Assembly: GCF_020880995.1 (NCBI RefSeq)
Contig: NZ_JAJISD010000012.1
Coordinates: 1-64,000 of the forward strand
Source: Reyranella aquatilis
GTDB lineage: Bacteria; Pseudomonadota; Alphaproteobacteria; Reyranellales; Reyranellaceae
Direction: 5' to 3'
Length of the DNA: 64,000 nt
The notes below the pieces were generated by a model. The model saw only the letters and a program-made list of their open reading frames with translations, was not told where the DNA came from and made no database searches. A program made the position numbers and the translations under genes. The first letter of the stretch is position 1. Each line of letters starts with the position of its first letter. Shown piece after piece: positions 32,882 through 41,738 of the stretch.

Positions 32882-34253
32882 GCTCGAAGTGGCGGCGAAC
32901 GATCAGCGCCAGCACGAGGGCCGGCAGGCCGAGCAGCGCGGTGTAGACGAAGAAGATCGCGTAACCGCCGAACTTGTGGGTGGCCGTGAACTCTTCCTGG
33001 AGCTTGTCGACGACCCACCCCGAGGAGCCACCCAGCAGCTTGCCGGGCAGCGTCATGATCGAGGTGAAGAGCGCGTACTGCGTGGCGGTGTAGGCTGTGT
33101 TGGTGAGGCCCGACAGGAAGGCGATGAAGATCGATCCGGACATGCCGCCGACGAGATTGTCGATGCTGATCGCGATGGTGAGGATCATCAGGTCGGGCTG
33201 GCCGACCCAGGCGAGCCACGAGAAGGTGAGGTTGCTCGCCGCGATCAGGAACACCGCCGGCGCCAGCAGGCGCGCCGCGCCGACGCGGAACACCAGCGCG
33301 CCGCCCAGCAGCGCGCCCAGGATCGTCATGACGAAGCCGTAGATCTTGGAGACGTCGGCGATCTGGTCCTTGCTGAACCCCATGTCGATGTAGAACGGGT
33401 TGGCCATCACGCCCATGGCGATGTCCGACAGCCTGAACAGGCCGATGAACAGCAGCAGCAGGACGGCCATCCAGCGGAAGCGGGCGAAGAAGTCGACGAA
33501 CGGGCAGACGATGGCGCCATAGACGAAGATCAGCGCCTTGCGGACCCAGCCGGGCATGGTGCCGAGCCCCGCGGCGAAGGTCGCGACCTTGCCTTCGAGC
33601 TCGGTCGTTCCCGCGGTGGCCCGCCGCTCCGGTTCCGAGATCAGGAGCGTCGTCACGATGCCCACGAGGCCGAGCGCCGCCATTGTCTGGTAGGCCGCCG
33701 TCCACGAGACGAACTGGGCCACGTAGAGGGCGCCGGCGCCCGCGGCCAGCACGGCGACGCGGTAGCCCAGCTGATAGGTCGCCGCGGTCGCGCCCTGCAG
33801 GCTCGCATCGGTCGCCTCGATGCGGCAGGCGTCGAGGGCGATGTCCTGTGTGGCCGAGGAGAAGGCAACGACCAGCGCGAACACGACCATCCACCACAGG
33901 TCGGTGCGTGGATCGCAGTACGCCATGGCGAGCAGGCCGCCGGCGATCCCGCTCTGGGCCAGCAGCATCCAGGCGCGGCGGCGGCCCAGCCAGCGCGTCA
34001 GCAGCGGCAGCGGCACGCGATCGACGACCGGCGACCAGACGAACTTGAAGGAGTAGGTGATGCCGATCCAGCTGATGAAGCCGATCGCGGTCCGGCTGAT
34101 CCCGTACTCGCGCAGCCACGCCGACAGCGTCGAGAAGACCAGCAGGAAGGGCAGCCCGGCCGAGAAGCCGAGGAACAGGAACTGTACGACGCGCGGATGG
34201 CGGTAGGTCGCAAGCGACTCCCGCCATCCCTTCGCCGGGGCGTCAGCGCTCAA
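32859..34253 (-). CDS. ampG: AmpG-family muropeptide/MFS permease
   Basis: The 464-residue protein has about 12 membrane helices and the AmpG-type opening KGWRESL...HPRVVQFLFLGFSAGLPF, with FSSATQDIALDACRIE matching the family's conserved DxxQD-like segment. AmpG imports anhydromuropeptides for cell-wall recycling. The likely start is a TTG at 34253 overlapping the TGA of the upstream kinase gene; no ATG lies before the first helix. The C-terminal codons lie inside the phoB terminator. Confidence 0.82.
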   Translation of the reverse strand: MSADAPAKGWRESLATYRHPRVVQFLFLGFSAGLPFLLVFSTLSAWLREYGISRTAIGFISWIGITYSFKFVWSPVVDRVPLPLLTRWLGRRRAWMLLAQSGIAGGLLAMAYCDPRTDLWWMVVFALVVAFSSATQDIALDACRIEATDASLQGATAATYQLGYRVAVLAAGAGALYVAQFVSWTAAYQTMAALGLVGIVTTLLISEPERRATAGTTELEGKVATFAAGLGTMPGWVRKALIFVYGAIVCPFVDFFARFRWMAVLLLLFIGLFRLSDIAMGVMANPFYIDMGFSKDQIADVSKIYGFVMTILGALLGGALVFRVGAARLLAPAVFLIAASNLTFSWLAWVGQPDLMILTIAISIDNLVGGMSGSIFIAFLSGLTNTAYTATQYALFTSIMTLPGKLLGGSSGWVVDKLQEEFTATHKFGGYAIFFVYTALLGLPALVLALIVRRHFEQKETPPS

Positions 34254-35227
34254 ATCAGGCCCTTGAGCGGCTGCTCGGGGCGGGCGCCGACATGGGAGAT
34301 GACCTCGGCCGCGGCGATGCCGCCCAGCCGCGCGCATTCGGCCAGCGGCTTGCCGTGGGTGAAGCCGAACAGGAAACCCGCGGCATAGAGATCGCCGGCG
34401 CCGGTCGTGTCGACGACCTTCGCCACGGGCGCCGCCGGCACCTCGTAAGTCTCGCTGCCCTTGATCACCACCGAGCCCTTCTCGCTGCGCGTGAGGGCGG
34501 CGATCTTGGCTTCCTTGCGGGCCGCCTCGAGCGCTTCCTCGAAGGTCTCGACCTCGTAGAGGGCTTTGATCTCGGCCTCGTTGCCGAACAGGATGTCGAC
34601 CTTGTTGCGGACCAGGTCGCGGAACTCCTCGCGATAGCGATGGACGCAGAAGGAATCCGAGAGCGTGATCGAGACCTGGCGGCCGGCGGCGCGGGCGGCG
34701 TCGAAGGCCTTCAGCACGGCCTGCTTGGCCGCCGGTGCATCCCACAGATAACCCTCGACGTAGGTGACCTGCGCCGAGGCCACCAGCTTGGTGTCGATGT
34801 CGTGGGGGCCGAGGCCGGTGCAGGCACCGAGATAGGTGTTCATCGTGCGCTGGGCATCGGGCGTCACCAGGATCAGGCAGCGAGCGGTCGCGGGGCCTTC
34901 GGTCGCGGCCGGAGTGTCGAACGCCACGCCGGTCGCCTTGAGGTCGTGGCCGAACACCTTGCCCAGCTGGTCGTTGCGCACCTTGCCGATATAGGCGCCC
35001 TTGCCGCCGAACGAGGCGATCCCGGCCATCGTGTTGCCGCAGGAGCCGCCGGAGACTTCGATGCCCGGACCCATGCCGTCGTAAAGCTGCTCGGCGCGCG
35101 CCTCGTCGATCAGCATCATGCTGCCCTTCACGAGCCCGTGCTGGCCGAGGAAGGCGTCGTCGGAGCGCGCGATGACGTCGACAATGGCGTTGCCGATTCC
35201 CAGCACGTCGAAGGGGGCGGATGTCAT
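34250..35227 (-). CDS. PfkB-family carbohydrate/adenosine kinase
   Basis: The 325-residue protein has both PfkB signatures: an N-terminal GGSCGNTMAGIASFGG and the C-terminal DTTGAGDLYAAGF with the catalytic Asp. It phosphorylates a sugar or nucleoside with ATP. The overall pattern (GIGNAIVDVIA start) resembles the adenosine kinase-like branch of alphaproteobacteria, but the substrate is not proven. It sits in a leftward operon between the DsrE-like gene (16 bp) and the ampG-like gene (overlap). Confidence 0.85.
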   Translation of the reverse strand: MTSAPFDVLGIGNAIVDVIARSDDAFLGQHGLVKGSMMLIDEARAEQLYDGMGPGIEVSGGSCGNTMAGIASFGGKGAYIGKVRNDQLGKVFGHDLKATGVAFDTPAATEGPATARCLILVTPDAQRTMNTYLGACTGLGPHDIDTKLVASAQVTYVEGYLWDAPAAKQAVLKAFDAARAAGRQVSITLSDSFCVHRYREEFRDLVRNKVDILFGNEAEIKALYEVETFEEALEAARKEAKIAALTRSEKGSVVIKGSETYEVPAAPVAKVVDTTGAGDLYAAGFLFGFTHGKPLAECARLGGIAAAEVISHVGARPEQPLKGLI

Positions 35228-35243
35228 GAAGTCTCCTACAGCG

Positions 35244-35633
35244 TCAAAGCGATACCAGGTGCATGCCCGGCTTGGTTTCTTCCAATAAGGTGACGAGGCC
35301 GGCCACCATGAACGGTATGTCGGCCCGCAGGCTCGCGCGATCGATGTCGAGCGATCGCAGGCCCATTTCGCACACGATGAGCCGCGCGCCAAGCTCGACG
35401 CAGGCCTGCAGCAGCGTCTCGAAGTCGCCGACGCCGCGCGCGCGGTTGGCGGCGTCGCGCGCCCAGTCGCGCAAAGGGGGCGGGGAGCCCTGGAGGGCGC
35501 GGATGCCGCCCATGGTCAGGAACAGCACGGCCTTCTTGTTCACCGCCAGCGCCGCCGCCGCCATGGCCAATCCGTAGTGGACGCTCTCGTAGTCGTCGGA
35601 ACGCAGGATCACCGAGACGCCGTCGTCGCTCAC
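35244..35633 (-). CDS. DsrE-family protein
   Basis: The 129-residue product starts with a GTG at 35633 that overlaps the TGA of the moeB-like gene. It has the flavodoxin-like DsrE fold pattern: a ...HYGLAMAAAALAVNKKAVLFLT core and a Cys in ARLIVCEMGLR at the usual position of the active or metal-binding cysteine. DsrE proteins move sulfur or sit at membranes in peroxiredoxin-like complexes; the role here is unknown. Coupling to a ThiF/MoeB-like activating enzyme suggests sulfur-carrier chemistry. Confidence 0.72.
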   Translation of the reverse strand: MSDDGVSVILRSDDYESVHYGLAMAAAALAVNKKAVLFLTMGGIRALQGSPPPLRDWARDAANRARGVGDFETLLQACVELGARLIVCEMGLRSLDIDRASLRADIPFMVAGLVTLLEETKPGMHLVSL

Positions 35634-36418
35634 CGGGACGCCTCCGCCGCGCCGCCACAGGTGGGACAATCGCCGCGCTTGGTGACGGCAAGCGTCTCGA
35701 AGGAGGCATTGAGTGCGTCGTATAGCAGGAGGGAGCCCGAGAGCGAGCGGCCGACCCCAAGGATCTCCTTAACCACTTCGGTGGCCTGCAGGGTGCCCAG
35801 CGTCCCGGCCAGCGCGCCCAGCACGCCGGCCTGCGCGCAACTTGGCACGGCGTCCTCCGAGGGCGAGGCGGGGAAGATGCAGCGCAGGCAGGGATGGCCG
35901 GCGCCCTGCCACGCCTTGTAGGTGGAGATCTGGCCGTCGAAGCGCAGGATGGCGGCCGAGACCAGCGTCTTCCTCAGCCTGAAGCAGGCGTCGTTCAGCA
36001 GGTAGCGGGTGGCGAAGTTGTCGCTGCCGTCGGCGACGATGTCGTAGCCCGCGATGATGCGTTCGGCATTGTCGCCGGTGAGGCGCTCGTCATGGGCCTG
36101 CACCCGCACCTCGGGGTTGATGTCGGCGAGCGCACGACGGGCGCTGTCGACCTTGGAGACGCCCACGTCGGACGTGCGGTGAATGACCTGGCGCTGCAGG
36201 TTCGAGAGATCGACCGTGTCGTGGTCGATCACACCCAGCGTGCCGATACCAGCCGCGGCCAGATACTGCAGGAGGGGTGCGCCGAGGCCGCCGGCACCGA
36301 CCACCAGCACTTTCGCCGCGATCAGCTTCGACTGGCCGATGCCACCGATCTCCGCCAGCACGATATGTCGCGCGTAACGGCGGATCTGCGTTTCCGACAG
36401 GTCAGGCAGTGACGTCAT
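35630..36418 (-). CDS. moeB: ThiF/MoeB-type sulfur-carrier adenylyltransferase
   Basis: The 262-residue E1-like protein adenylates the C-terminal glycine of a small sulfur carrier (MoaD or ThiS). It shows the ATP-binding GAGGLGAPLLQYLAAAG, DHDTVDLSNLQRQ with the Arg/Asn catalytic residues, SDNFATRYLLND, and two zinc CxxC pairs (CLRC, CPTC). A conserved Cys lies in SCAQAGVLG. The symbol moeB is a family name; ThiF function is equally possible because no moaD or thiS is adjacent. It opens the operon moeB-dsrE-pfkB-ampG. Confidence 0.85.
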   Translation of the reverse strand: MTSLPDLSETQIRRYARHIVLAEIGGIGQSKLIAAKVLVVGAGGLGAPLLQYLAAAGIGTLGVIDHDTVDLSNLQRQVIHRTSDVGVSKVDSARRALADINPEVRVQAHDERLTGDNAERIIAGYDIVADGSDNFATRYLLNDACFRLRKTLVSAAILRFDGQISTYKAWQGAGHPCLRCIFPASPSEDAVPSCAQAGVLGALAGTLGTLQATEVVKEILGVGRSLSGSLLLYDALNASFETLAVTKRGDCPTCGGAAEASR

Positions 36419-36471
36419 GGTCCGCTTATAGCATGGCGTGAGCCCATGGATGCCTGTAGAGCCACCGCGCC

Positions 36472-37677
36472 ATGAACCCCCCGACTCGTCCGACCCTGAC
36501 GCCGCTGCTTCTGGCGGTGCTTGCGCTCCTGTCGTCCTTCACGCCTCTGTCGATCGACATGTACCTGCCCGCGCTGCCGGTGATCGCCGTCGACCTCAGG
36601 TCCTCGGCCGGCGACATCCAGCTCACCCTGTCGGCCTTCATGATCGCCTTCGGTGTGGGGCAGATTTTCTATGGTCCTGCGGGGGACCGGTTCGGCCGCC
36701 GCCCGGTCATCCTGGGCGGACTCGCGGTCTATGTGCTGGCCAGTGTCGGTTGTGCGTTCGCCGCCGAGGCAGGCCATCTCATCGGGCTGCGTTTCCTGCA
36801 GGGTCTCGCCGCCTGCGGCGGCGTCGTGCTGGCGCGCACGATGGTGCGCGACCTGGCCGAGAAGGATCACGCCGCGCGCGCAATGTCGCTGATGATGGCC
36901 TGCTCCTCCATCGCGCCGATGCTGGCGCCGGTGCTCGGCGGCCAGGTGATGTGGTTCGCCGGCTGGCGGGCGATCTTCTGGGTGCTGGCATCGGCTGGCG
37001 TGATCGCCTTCGTCGTCGCCTGGTTCCAGCTGCCCGAGACGCTGAAGCCGGAGTATCGCCAGCCCCTGGTCTTCAGCCAGATCCTGAAACGGTTCGGCGA
37101 ACTGCTCGCCACCCGCACCTTCATTGGTTACGCGCTGACCTCGTCCTTCATGTTCGCCGCCCTGTTTTCGTACATTTCGGGGTCGCCGTTCGTCTTCATC
37201 GAGCGCTACGGGATCTCGCCTCGTTACTTTGGCGTGGTGTTCGGCGGCATGGTGGTCTTCATGACCATCGGCAGCCTGTTCAATGCGCGGTTCGTGCGCC
37301 TGCTCGGGGCCGGGCGCATCCTGCGCGTCGCGGTGATCGTCCCCGCGGTGTCCGGCACGGCGGCGATGGTCATGGGCTGGATCGAGGCGAAGTACGGCAC
37401 GATCGGCCTGTGGCCGTTCCTGGTCTGCCTGGTCTTCCAGATCGCGACGCTGAGCCTGATCGCGCCCAATTCGACGGCGATGGCGATGCAGCGCTACCCG
37501 CACATGGCGGGCACGGCATCGTCGCTGATGGGCGTCATGACGTTCGGCGCCGGCGCGATCTTCGGCGCCATCGTCGGGCAGACGTTCGACGGCACCATCG
37601 CGCCGATGACGACCGCGATGGGCATCGCGGGCATCCTCTGCCTCGTCTGTCACCGCACACTGGTGCGGCAGGGATAG
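36472..37677 (+). CDS. Bcr/CflA-family multidrug efflux MFS transporter
   Basis: The 401-residue inner-membrane protein has about 12 helices. Motif A between helices 2 and 3 reads GPAGDRFGRRPV, and the N-terminal LSIDMYLPALP is the Bcr/CflA hallmark with an acidic residue in helix 1. Family members export bicyclomycin, chloramphenicol or cysteine by proton antiport. It diverges from the moeB-like gene and ends two bases before the convergent WD40 gene. Confidence 0.88.
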   Translation: MNPPTRPTLTPLLLAVLALLSSFTPLSIDMYLPALPVIAVDLRSSAGDIQLTLSAFMIAFGVGQIFYGPAGDRFGRRPVILGGLAVYVLASVGCAFAAEAGHLIGLRFLQGLAACGGVVLARTMVRDLAEKDHAARAMSLMMACSSIAPMLAPVLGGQVMWFAGWRAIFWVLASAGVIAFVVAWFQLPETLKPEYRQPLVFSQILKRFGELLATRTFIGYALTSSFMFAALFSYISGSPFVFIERYGISPRYFGVVFGGMVVFMTIGSLFNARFVRLLGAGRILRVAVIVPAVSGTAAMVMGWIEAKYGTIGLWPFLVCLVFQIATLSLIAPNSTAMAMQRYPHMAGTASSLMGVMTFGAGAIFGAIVGQTFDGTIAPMTTAMGIAGILCLVCHRTLVRQG

Positions 37678-37679
37678 GC

Positions 37680-38723
37680 CTACCGCCGCAGATCGATTGT
37701 CAGGAGGTCGCCACGATCGTTGCCGACGGCCAGCTTGAAGCCGTCGGGCGACCAGGCGAGGCAGGTGATGGGGGACCCATCCGCCATCTTGAGCACGACC
37801 GAGCGCTTGGTGCGGATGTCGCCGAGCTGCAGCTCGCCGGAATCGTAGCCGCCGGCCACGAACTCGGCCGTGGGGTGGGCGGCGACCACGGTCATCAGGC
37901 CCGCGCCCTCGTCGCCGAACTGCAGTGGCGGCTTGCCTTCGGGGCCCTTGCCGGAAAACGGCCAGGCCGTGAAGACTGGCTGCGAGGAGGTGTAGAGGAA
38001 GCGCGCGTCGGCGGTCCACGACAGCGACTTCACCTTGGCGGGATAGCCCTGCATGCGCATGTCGGTGGCCTGCGCCACCCGCCAGACATGGATGTCGTTC
38101 TCCTGCGTGCCGGTGGCGATGAACTTGCCGTCGGTGCTCCAGCGCAGCGCCACGTGGCTGCCCTGCCAGGCGAAGCGGCGCGGCGGCAGCACGACTTCCT
38201 TGCTCAGGCTCCAGACGGTGATGCCGCCGTAGTGCGCGCAGGCGACGCGGCTGCCGTCCTTGCTGAAGTCGAGGCCGGCCACCGTGCTGGGATGCGGGCC
38301 GAACTCGCGGACCTCGCCGTCGCGGAACAGGAACATGCTCTTGCCGGCCGAGGCCGCGACCGCACCCGTCCGGTGGGCGACGAGATGCTCGATCCATTTG
38401 CCCTTCTGGGCCAGCAGCTCCGTCGCCGTGCCGTCGGCGGCAAGGCGCAGGACGCGACCATCGTCGCCGCCGCTCACGAACCCGTCTCCGGCCGGATCGC
38501 CCACCAGCGACAGCGCGACGCCCGTGTGCAGGGGGGCGGCGGCCTCGGGCGCTGCCTGCTGGATGTCGGCGGGAAGCAGGCGGACGCAGCCGTCGCCCAA
38601 GGCGAAGGCCACGGTCGAACCGTCACGATTGAAGGCGCAGGCCGCCACGGGGGCGTCGGTGGCGAGGGAGCGGGCCGGCGGCAAAGTCTGCTGCCAGGCC
38701 GGATTTGCGAGGTCGATCTTCAC
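37680..38723 (-). CDS. WD40-repeat protein
   Basis: The 347-residue cytosolic protein is made of about seven degenerate WD40 blades. Repeats such as VAACAFNRDGSTVAFALGDG and ITCLAWSPDGFKLAVGNDRG predict a beta-propeller scaffold. There is no signal peptide. It begins four bases after the stop of the COG0523 GTPase gene, so the two are surely co-transcribed. The propeller probably binds the GTPase or its client protein; this is inferred from context only. Confidence 0.82.
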   Translation of the reverse strand: MKIDLANPAWQQTLPPARSLATDAPVAACAFNRDGSTVAFALGDGCVRLLPADIQQAAPEAAAPLHTGVALSLVGDPAGDGFVSGGDDGRVLRLAADGTATELLAQKGKWIEHLVAHRTGAVAASAGKSMFLFRDGEVREFGPHPSTVAGLDFSKDGSRVACAHYGGITVWSLSKEVVLPPRRFAWQGSHVALRWSTDGKFIATGTQENDIHVWRVAQATDMRMQGYPAKVKSLSWTADARFLYTSSQPVFTAWPFSGKGPEGKPPLQFGDEGAGLMTVVAAHPTAEFVAGGYDSGELQLGDIRTKRSVVLKMADGSPITCLAWSPDGFKLAVGNDRGDLLTIDLRR

Positions 38724-38727
38724 GGTC

Positions 38728-39705
38728 TTACTTCAGGCACTCTTCGAAGCCGCGCTGCAGGTTGTCGCCGTCGAGGTTGCGCCCGATGAAGACCAGCTTG
38801 CTCGAGCGCTTCTCGCCATCCTTCCATGGCGTGCCCCAGTCGCTGTCCATCATCATGTGGACGCCCTGGTAGACGTAGCGGCGCGGTGCGCCGTCGATGG
38901 CGAGGATGCCCTTGCTGCGGAAGATGTCGCCGCCCTTGATCTGCAGCAGCGCGCCCATCCACTTCTGGAACTTGTCGGGATCGACCGGCCGGTCGGCGGT
39001 GATCGAGAGACTGCGGACCTCGTCCTCGTGGTTGTGGTCGTGGCCGCTGTGCAGGAAGTCCGGTTCGAACTCGAGGATGCGTCCGAGATCGAACGCGCCC
39101 TTGTCGAGGATGGCGTCGAGCTCGATCCGGCTCTTCTCCGTGTGATGAATGCGGGCGTAGCGGTTGATGCCGCGGATCCTGTCTTCGACCTTCTTCAGCT
39201 CCTCCGGGCTCACCAGGTCGGTCTTGTTGAGCAGGATCACGTCGGCGAAGGCCACCTGCTGCTCGGCCTCGCTGCCCTGCTCGAGCTGGCCGAAGAAGTG
39301 CTTGGCGTCGATCACGGTGACGATCGCATCGAGGCGGGTGCGGGCCTTGACGTCGTCGTCGGTGAAGAAGGTCTGCGCGACGGGACCGGGATCGGCAAGG
39401 CCGGTCGTCTCGACCAGGATGCCGTCGAACTTGTCCTTGCGCTTCATCAGGCCTTCGATGATGCGGATCAGGTCGCCGCGCACGGTGCAGCAGATGCAGC
39501 CGTTGTTCATCTCGAACACTTCCTCGTCGGCATTCACCACGAGGTCGTTGTCGACGCCCAGCTCGCCGAACTCGTTGACGATCACGGCGTACTTCTTGCC
39601 GTGCTGCTCGCTCAGGATGCGGTTGAGCAGCGTGGTCTTGCCGGCGCCGAGATAGCCGGTGAGCACGGTGACGGGCACTTGCGCCGAGGTCTGTGGGCTG
39701 GCCAT
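38728..39705 (-). CDS. COG0523 (CobW/ZNG-like) GTP-binding metallochaperone
   Basis: The 325-residue G3E GTPase has Walker A GYLGAGKTT (17-25), the metal-binding CxCC motif Cys70-Ile-Cys72-Cys73, Walker B ETTGLADP and base-recognition NKTD. A His-rich HDHNHED stretch near residue 217 and a C-terminal CobW_C domain follow. COG0523 proteins deliver zinc or cobalt to client enzymes. The WD40 gene directly follows. No zinc-uptake-regulator-like palindrome was seen upstream. Confidence 0.9.
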   Translation of the reverse strand: MASPQTSAQVPVTVLTGYLGAGKTTLLNRILSEQHGKKYAVIVNEFGELGVDNDLVVNADEEVFEMNNGCICCTVRGDLIRIIEGLMKRKDKFDGILVETTGLADPGPVAQTFFTDDDVKARTRLDAIVTVIDAKHFFGQLEQGSEAEQQVAFADVILLNKTDLVSPEELKKVEDRIRGINRYARIHHTEKSRIELDAILDKGAFDLGRILEFEPDFLHSGHDHNHEDEVRSLSITADRPVDPDKFQKWMGALLQIKGGDIFRSKGILAIDGAPRRYVYQGVHMMMDSDWGTPWKDGEKRSSKLVFIGRNLDGDNLQRGFEECLK

Positions 39706-39859
39706 GGAGGGTCCTTGAAATGGGGTCCCTCAGATAGGGTGGGGCTTGCGAAGAGTCCAGTTGGCGGGTCGGGTTTGTTGACACGGCCAATTCGCGTCCC
39801 CTAAACGTCCGATAGCAAGGCGCATCTGAAAATCGCGCTGGAGATGTTTGGGGGAAGAG

Positions 39860-40393
39860 ATGATTGCACGCAATCTGCTGTTCGTGGTGCTGGCCCTGTT
39901 CGTGGCGGGTTGCGAGACCTACTCGGCGCCGCGCTATGGAATATCGGCCGACAATGTCGTGGCGCTGAAGAGCCTGGCCCCCAACCGGATCGCGGTCGGC
40001 GCCTTCACGGAGGCACAGAAGTTTGCCGATGGCTGTCGCGCCGCCGGCCCGATCACGGCATCCGACGGCATGGGCTTCGCCGCCTACATCCGCAAGGCCT
40101 TCGTCGACGAACTGAAGATCGCCGGCGTCTACGCCGACAGCGGGACCGTTACCCTGACCGGCACCGTCGACAAGCTCGCCTTCTCCTCGACCGTCGCCTA
40201 CTGGGACATCGGGCTCACGGTCCGGTCGTCCAACGGCAGGTCGGTCAGCGTCGAGGAACACTACGTGTTCGATGGCGCGTTCGCCGCAGTGACTGCCTGC
40301 AAGCGCGTCGCCGATGCCTATTTCCCGGCCGTCCAGAACACGCTGCAGAAGCTGATCGCCTCGCCCGACTTCCGCAGCCTGGTGACGCCCTGA
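39860..40393 (+). CDS. Hypothetical lipoprotein
   Basis: The 177-residue product has a lipobox VAGC with the lipidated Cys at about residue 18, and a mature domain of unknown family. The part around VTLTGTVDKLAFSS resembles beta-rich outer-membrane-associated domains. GGGGAAGAG precedes ATG 39860. It converges on the UbiH-type gene with one base between stops. Confidence 0.65.
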   Translation: MIARNLLFVVLALFVAGCETYSAPRYGISADNVVALKSLAPNRIAVGAFTEAQKFADGCRAAGPITASDGMGFAAYIRKAFVDELKIAGVYADSGTVTLTGTVDKLAFSSTVAYWDIGLTVRSSNGRSVSVEEHYVFDGAFAAVTACKRVADAYFPAVQNTLQKLIASPDFRSLVTP

Positions 40394-40394
40394 C

Positions 40395-41669
40395 CTAGGG
40401 TCGCTCGCCGCGGATCAGTTTGGGCAGGTCGCCGATCAGGCCCATCGCGTGCCGGACGAAGAACTTGCGCAGCGCCGGCACGCGGTTGACGGCGGCGAGA
40501 CCGGCATCGCGAACGAGCCGCAACGGCCTGATGTCGTTCGAGAACAGGCGATTGAGCAGGTCGGTGGCGGCAACCATCGACAGATTGTCCGCCCGGCGCC
40601 ATTGCGCGTAGCGCTCCAGCGTGTCGGCACCGCCGACGTCGAGGCCCAGCCGCTTGGCGTCGGCCATCACCTCGACGAGGGCGGCGATGTCGCGGACGCC
40701 GAGATTGTAGCCCTGGCCCGCGATCGGGTGGATGCCGTGGGCAGCGTCACCCACCAGCACCAGCCGCGTGTCGATGTAGCGCTCGGCATGGACAAGACGC
40801 AGCGGATAGGACCAGCGCGTGCCGGCGGGCGCCACAGGACCGAGATGATCGCCGAAGCGCCGCGCGAACTCCGCCTGGAAAGCGGGCTCGTCGAGTTCGA
40901 GGAGGCGGCGGGCGATCGCCGTCCGCTCCGTCCAGACGATCGACGAGCGATGCTCGCCACCGGGACCGTCGGTCATCGGCAGGATGGCGAAGGGGCCGCC
41001 GGGCAGGAATTTCTCCTGGGCGACGCCCCGGTGCGGCTCCGCGTGGTGGGCGACCAGCACGATGGCGATCTGGTCGTAGGACCAGCTCCGTGCCCCGATT
41101 CCGGCCTCCTCGCGGGTCGCGCCGAACCGGCCCTCGGCCGAGGCGATCAGCCGGGTGGCGATGCGCCGCCCGCTTTTCAGCACGAGGCCGGCACGAACGG
41201 GGCCGCGATCGCTGTCGACCACTTCATCGGGCGAGACGAGTTCGACTTTCGGGCAGGCAGCGAGACGGCGCAGGATGGCGGACCGCAGGAAGCGGTTCTC
41301 GACGATCCAGCCCATCGGCGCGGCAGTCTCCGGATCGTCGGAGGCTTCGCGATGGTCGAAATGCAGGAAGAGGGGGCTGGCGCGGCCGTCATGGCCGGCA
41401 TCGGAAATCCGGATGTCGCGGATCGGTTCGGCGTTGGGTGCGAGTTCGTCCCAGAGGCCGAGAGCCGCGAACAGGCGCTGGCTCGTATAGGCGATGGCGG
41501 TGGTGCGACCGTCGAAGCCCTGTTCCGTCATGGCGAAGAGCGGTACGCGGTCGATGAGGGCCGAAGAGAGGCCCGATTCGCCGGCGGCCAGCGCGAGAAG
41601 GCTGCCGTTGAGACCTGCGCCCACGATGGCGAGGTCGAAGGGGGAACGGTCGGAAGGGCGCCTGTCCAT
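40395..41669 (-). CDS. UbiH/UbiF/COQ6-family FAD-dependent hydroxylase
   Basis: The 424-residue flavoprotein has the FAD-binding GAGLNGS near the N-terminus, a central DG-type motif region and the second FAD motif VGDAAHGIHPIAGQGYNLG, characteristic of ubiquinone-synthesis hydroxylases. It should hydroxylate the ubiquinone ring at C5, C1 or C6; which position cannot be read from sequence. A nested hairpin lies two bases before its ATG. It reads in the same direction as torF, 69 bp downstream of it. Confidence 0.88.
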   Translation of the reverse strand: MDRRPSDRSPFDLAIVGAGLNGSLLALAAGESGLSSALIDRVPLFAMTEQGFDGRTTAIAYTSQRLFAALGLWDELAPNAEPIRDIRISDAGHDGRASPLFLHFDHREASDDPETAAPMGWIVENRFLRSAILRRLAACPKVELVSPDEVVDSDRGPVRAGLVLKSGRRIATRLIASAEGRFGATREEAGIGARSWSYDQIAIVLVAHHAEPHRGVAQEKFLPGGPFAILPMTDGPGGEHRSSIVWTERTAIARRLLELDEPAFQAEFARRFGDHLGPVAPAGTRWSYPLRLVHAERYIDTRLVLVGDAAHGIHPIAGQGYNLGVRDIAALVEVMADAKRLGLDVGGADTLERYAQWRRADNLSMVAATDLLNRLFSNDIRPLRLVRDAGLAAVNRVPALRKFFVRHAMGLIGDLPKLIRGERP

Positions 41670-41670
41670 C

Positions 41671-41716
41671 AGCCATAGATGGCAGCCGCCCCGGGGGGCG
41701 GCAACCCTCTATGGCT
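41671..41716 (-). promoter_or_regulatory. Nested double hairpin between torF and the ubiH-like gene
   Basis: Outer arms AGCCATAGA (41671-41679) and TCTATGGCT (41708-41716) pair perfectly over nine bases. Inside them GCCGCCCC (41685-41692) pairs with GGGGCGGC (41695-41702). The structure begins 22 bases after the torF stop and ends two bases before the ubiH-like ATG, so it could end the torF transcript or hide the ribosome-binding site of the next gene. No U-tract follows on the minus strand. Confidence 0.7.
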
Positions 41717-41738
41717 GCATGGATCGGTTCGTCGCGGC

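Noticed and set aside
32757..34388. A 543-codon rightward frame opposite the ampG-like gene
   Set aside because: The opposite strand carries a clear 12-helix permease. The frame's composition (Asp, Gly, Arg, Gln rich) is typical of antisense reading.
39706..39859. Zinc-uptake-regulator operator upstream of the COG0523 GTPase gene
   Set aside because: No AT-rich palindrome of the expected type is present.
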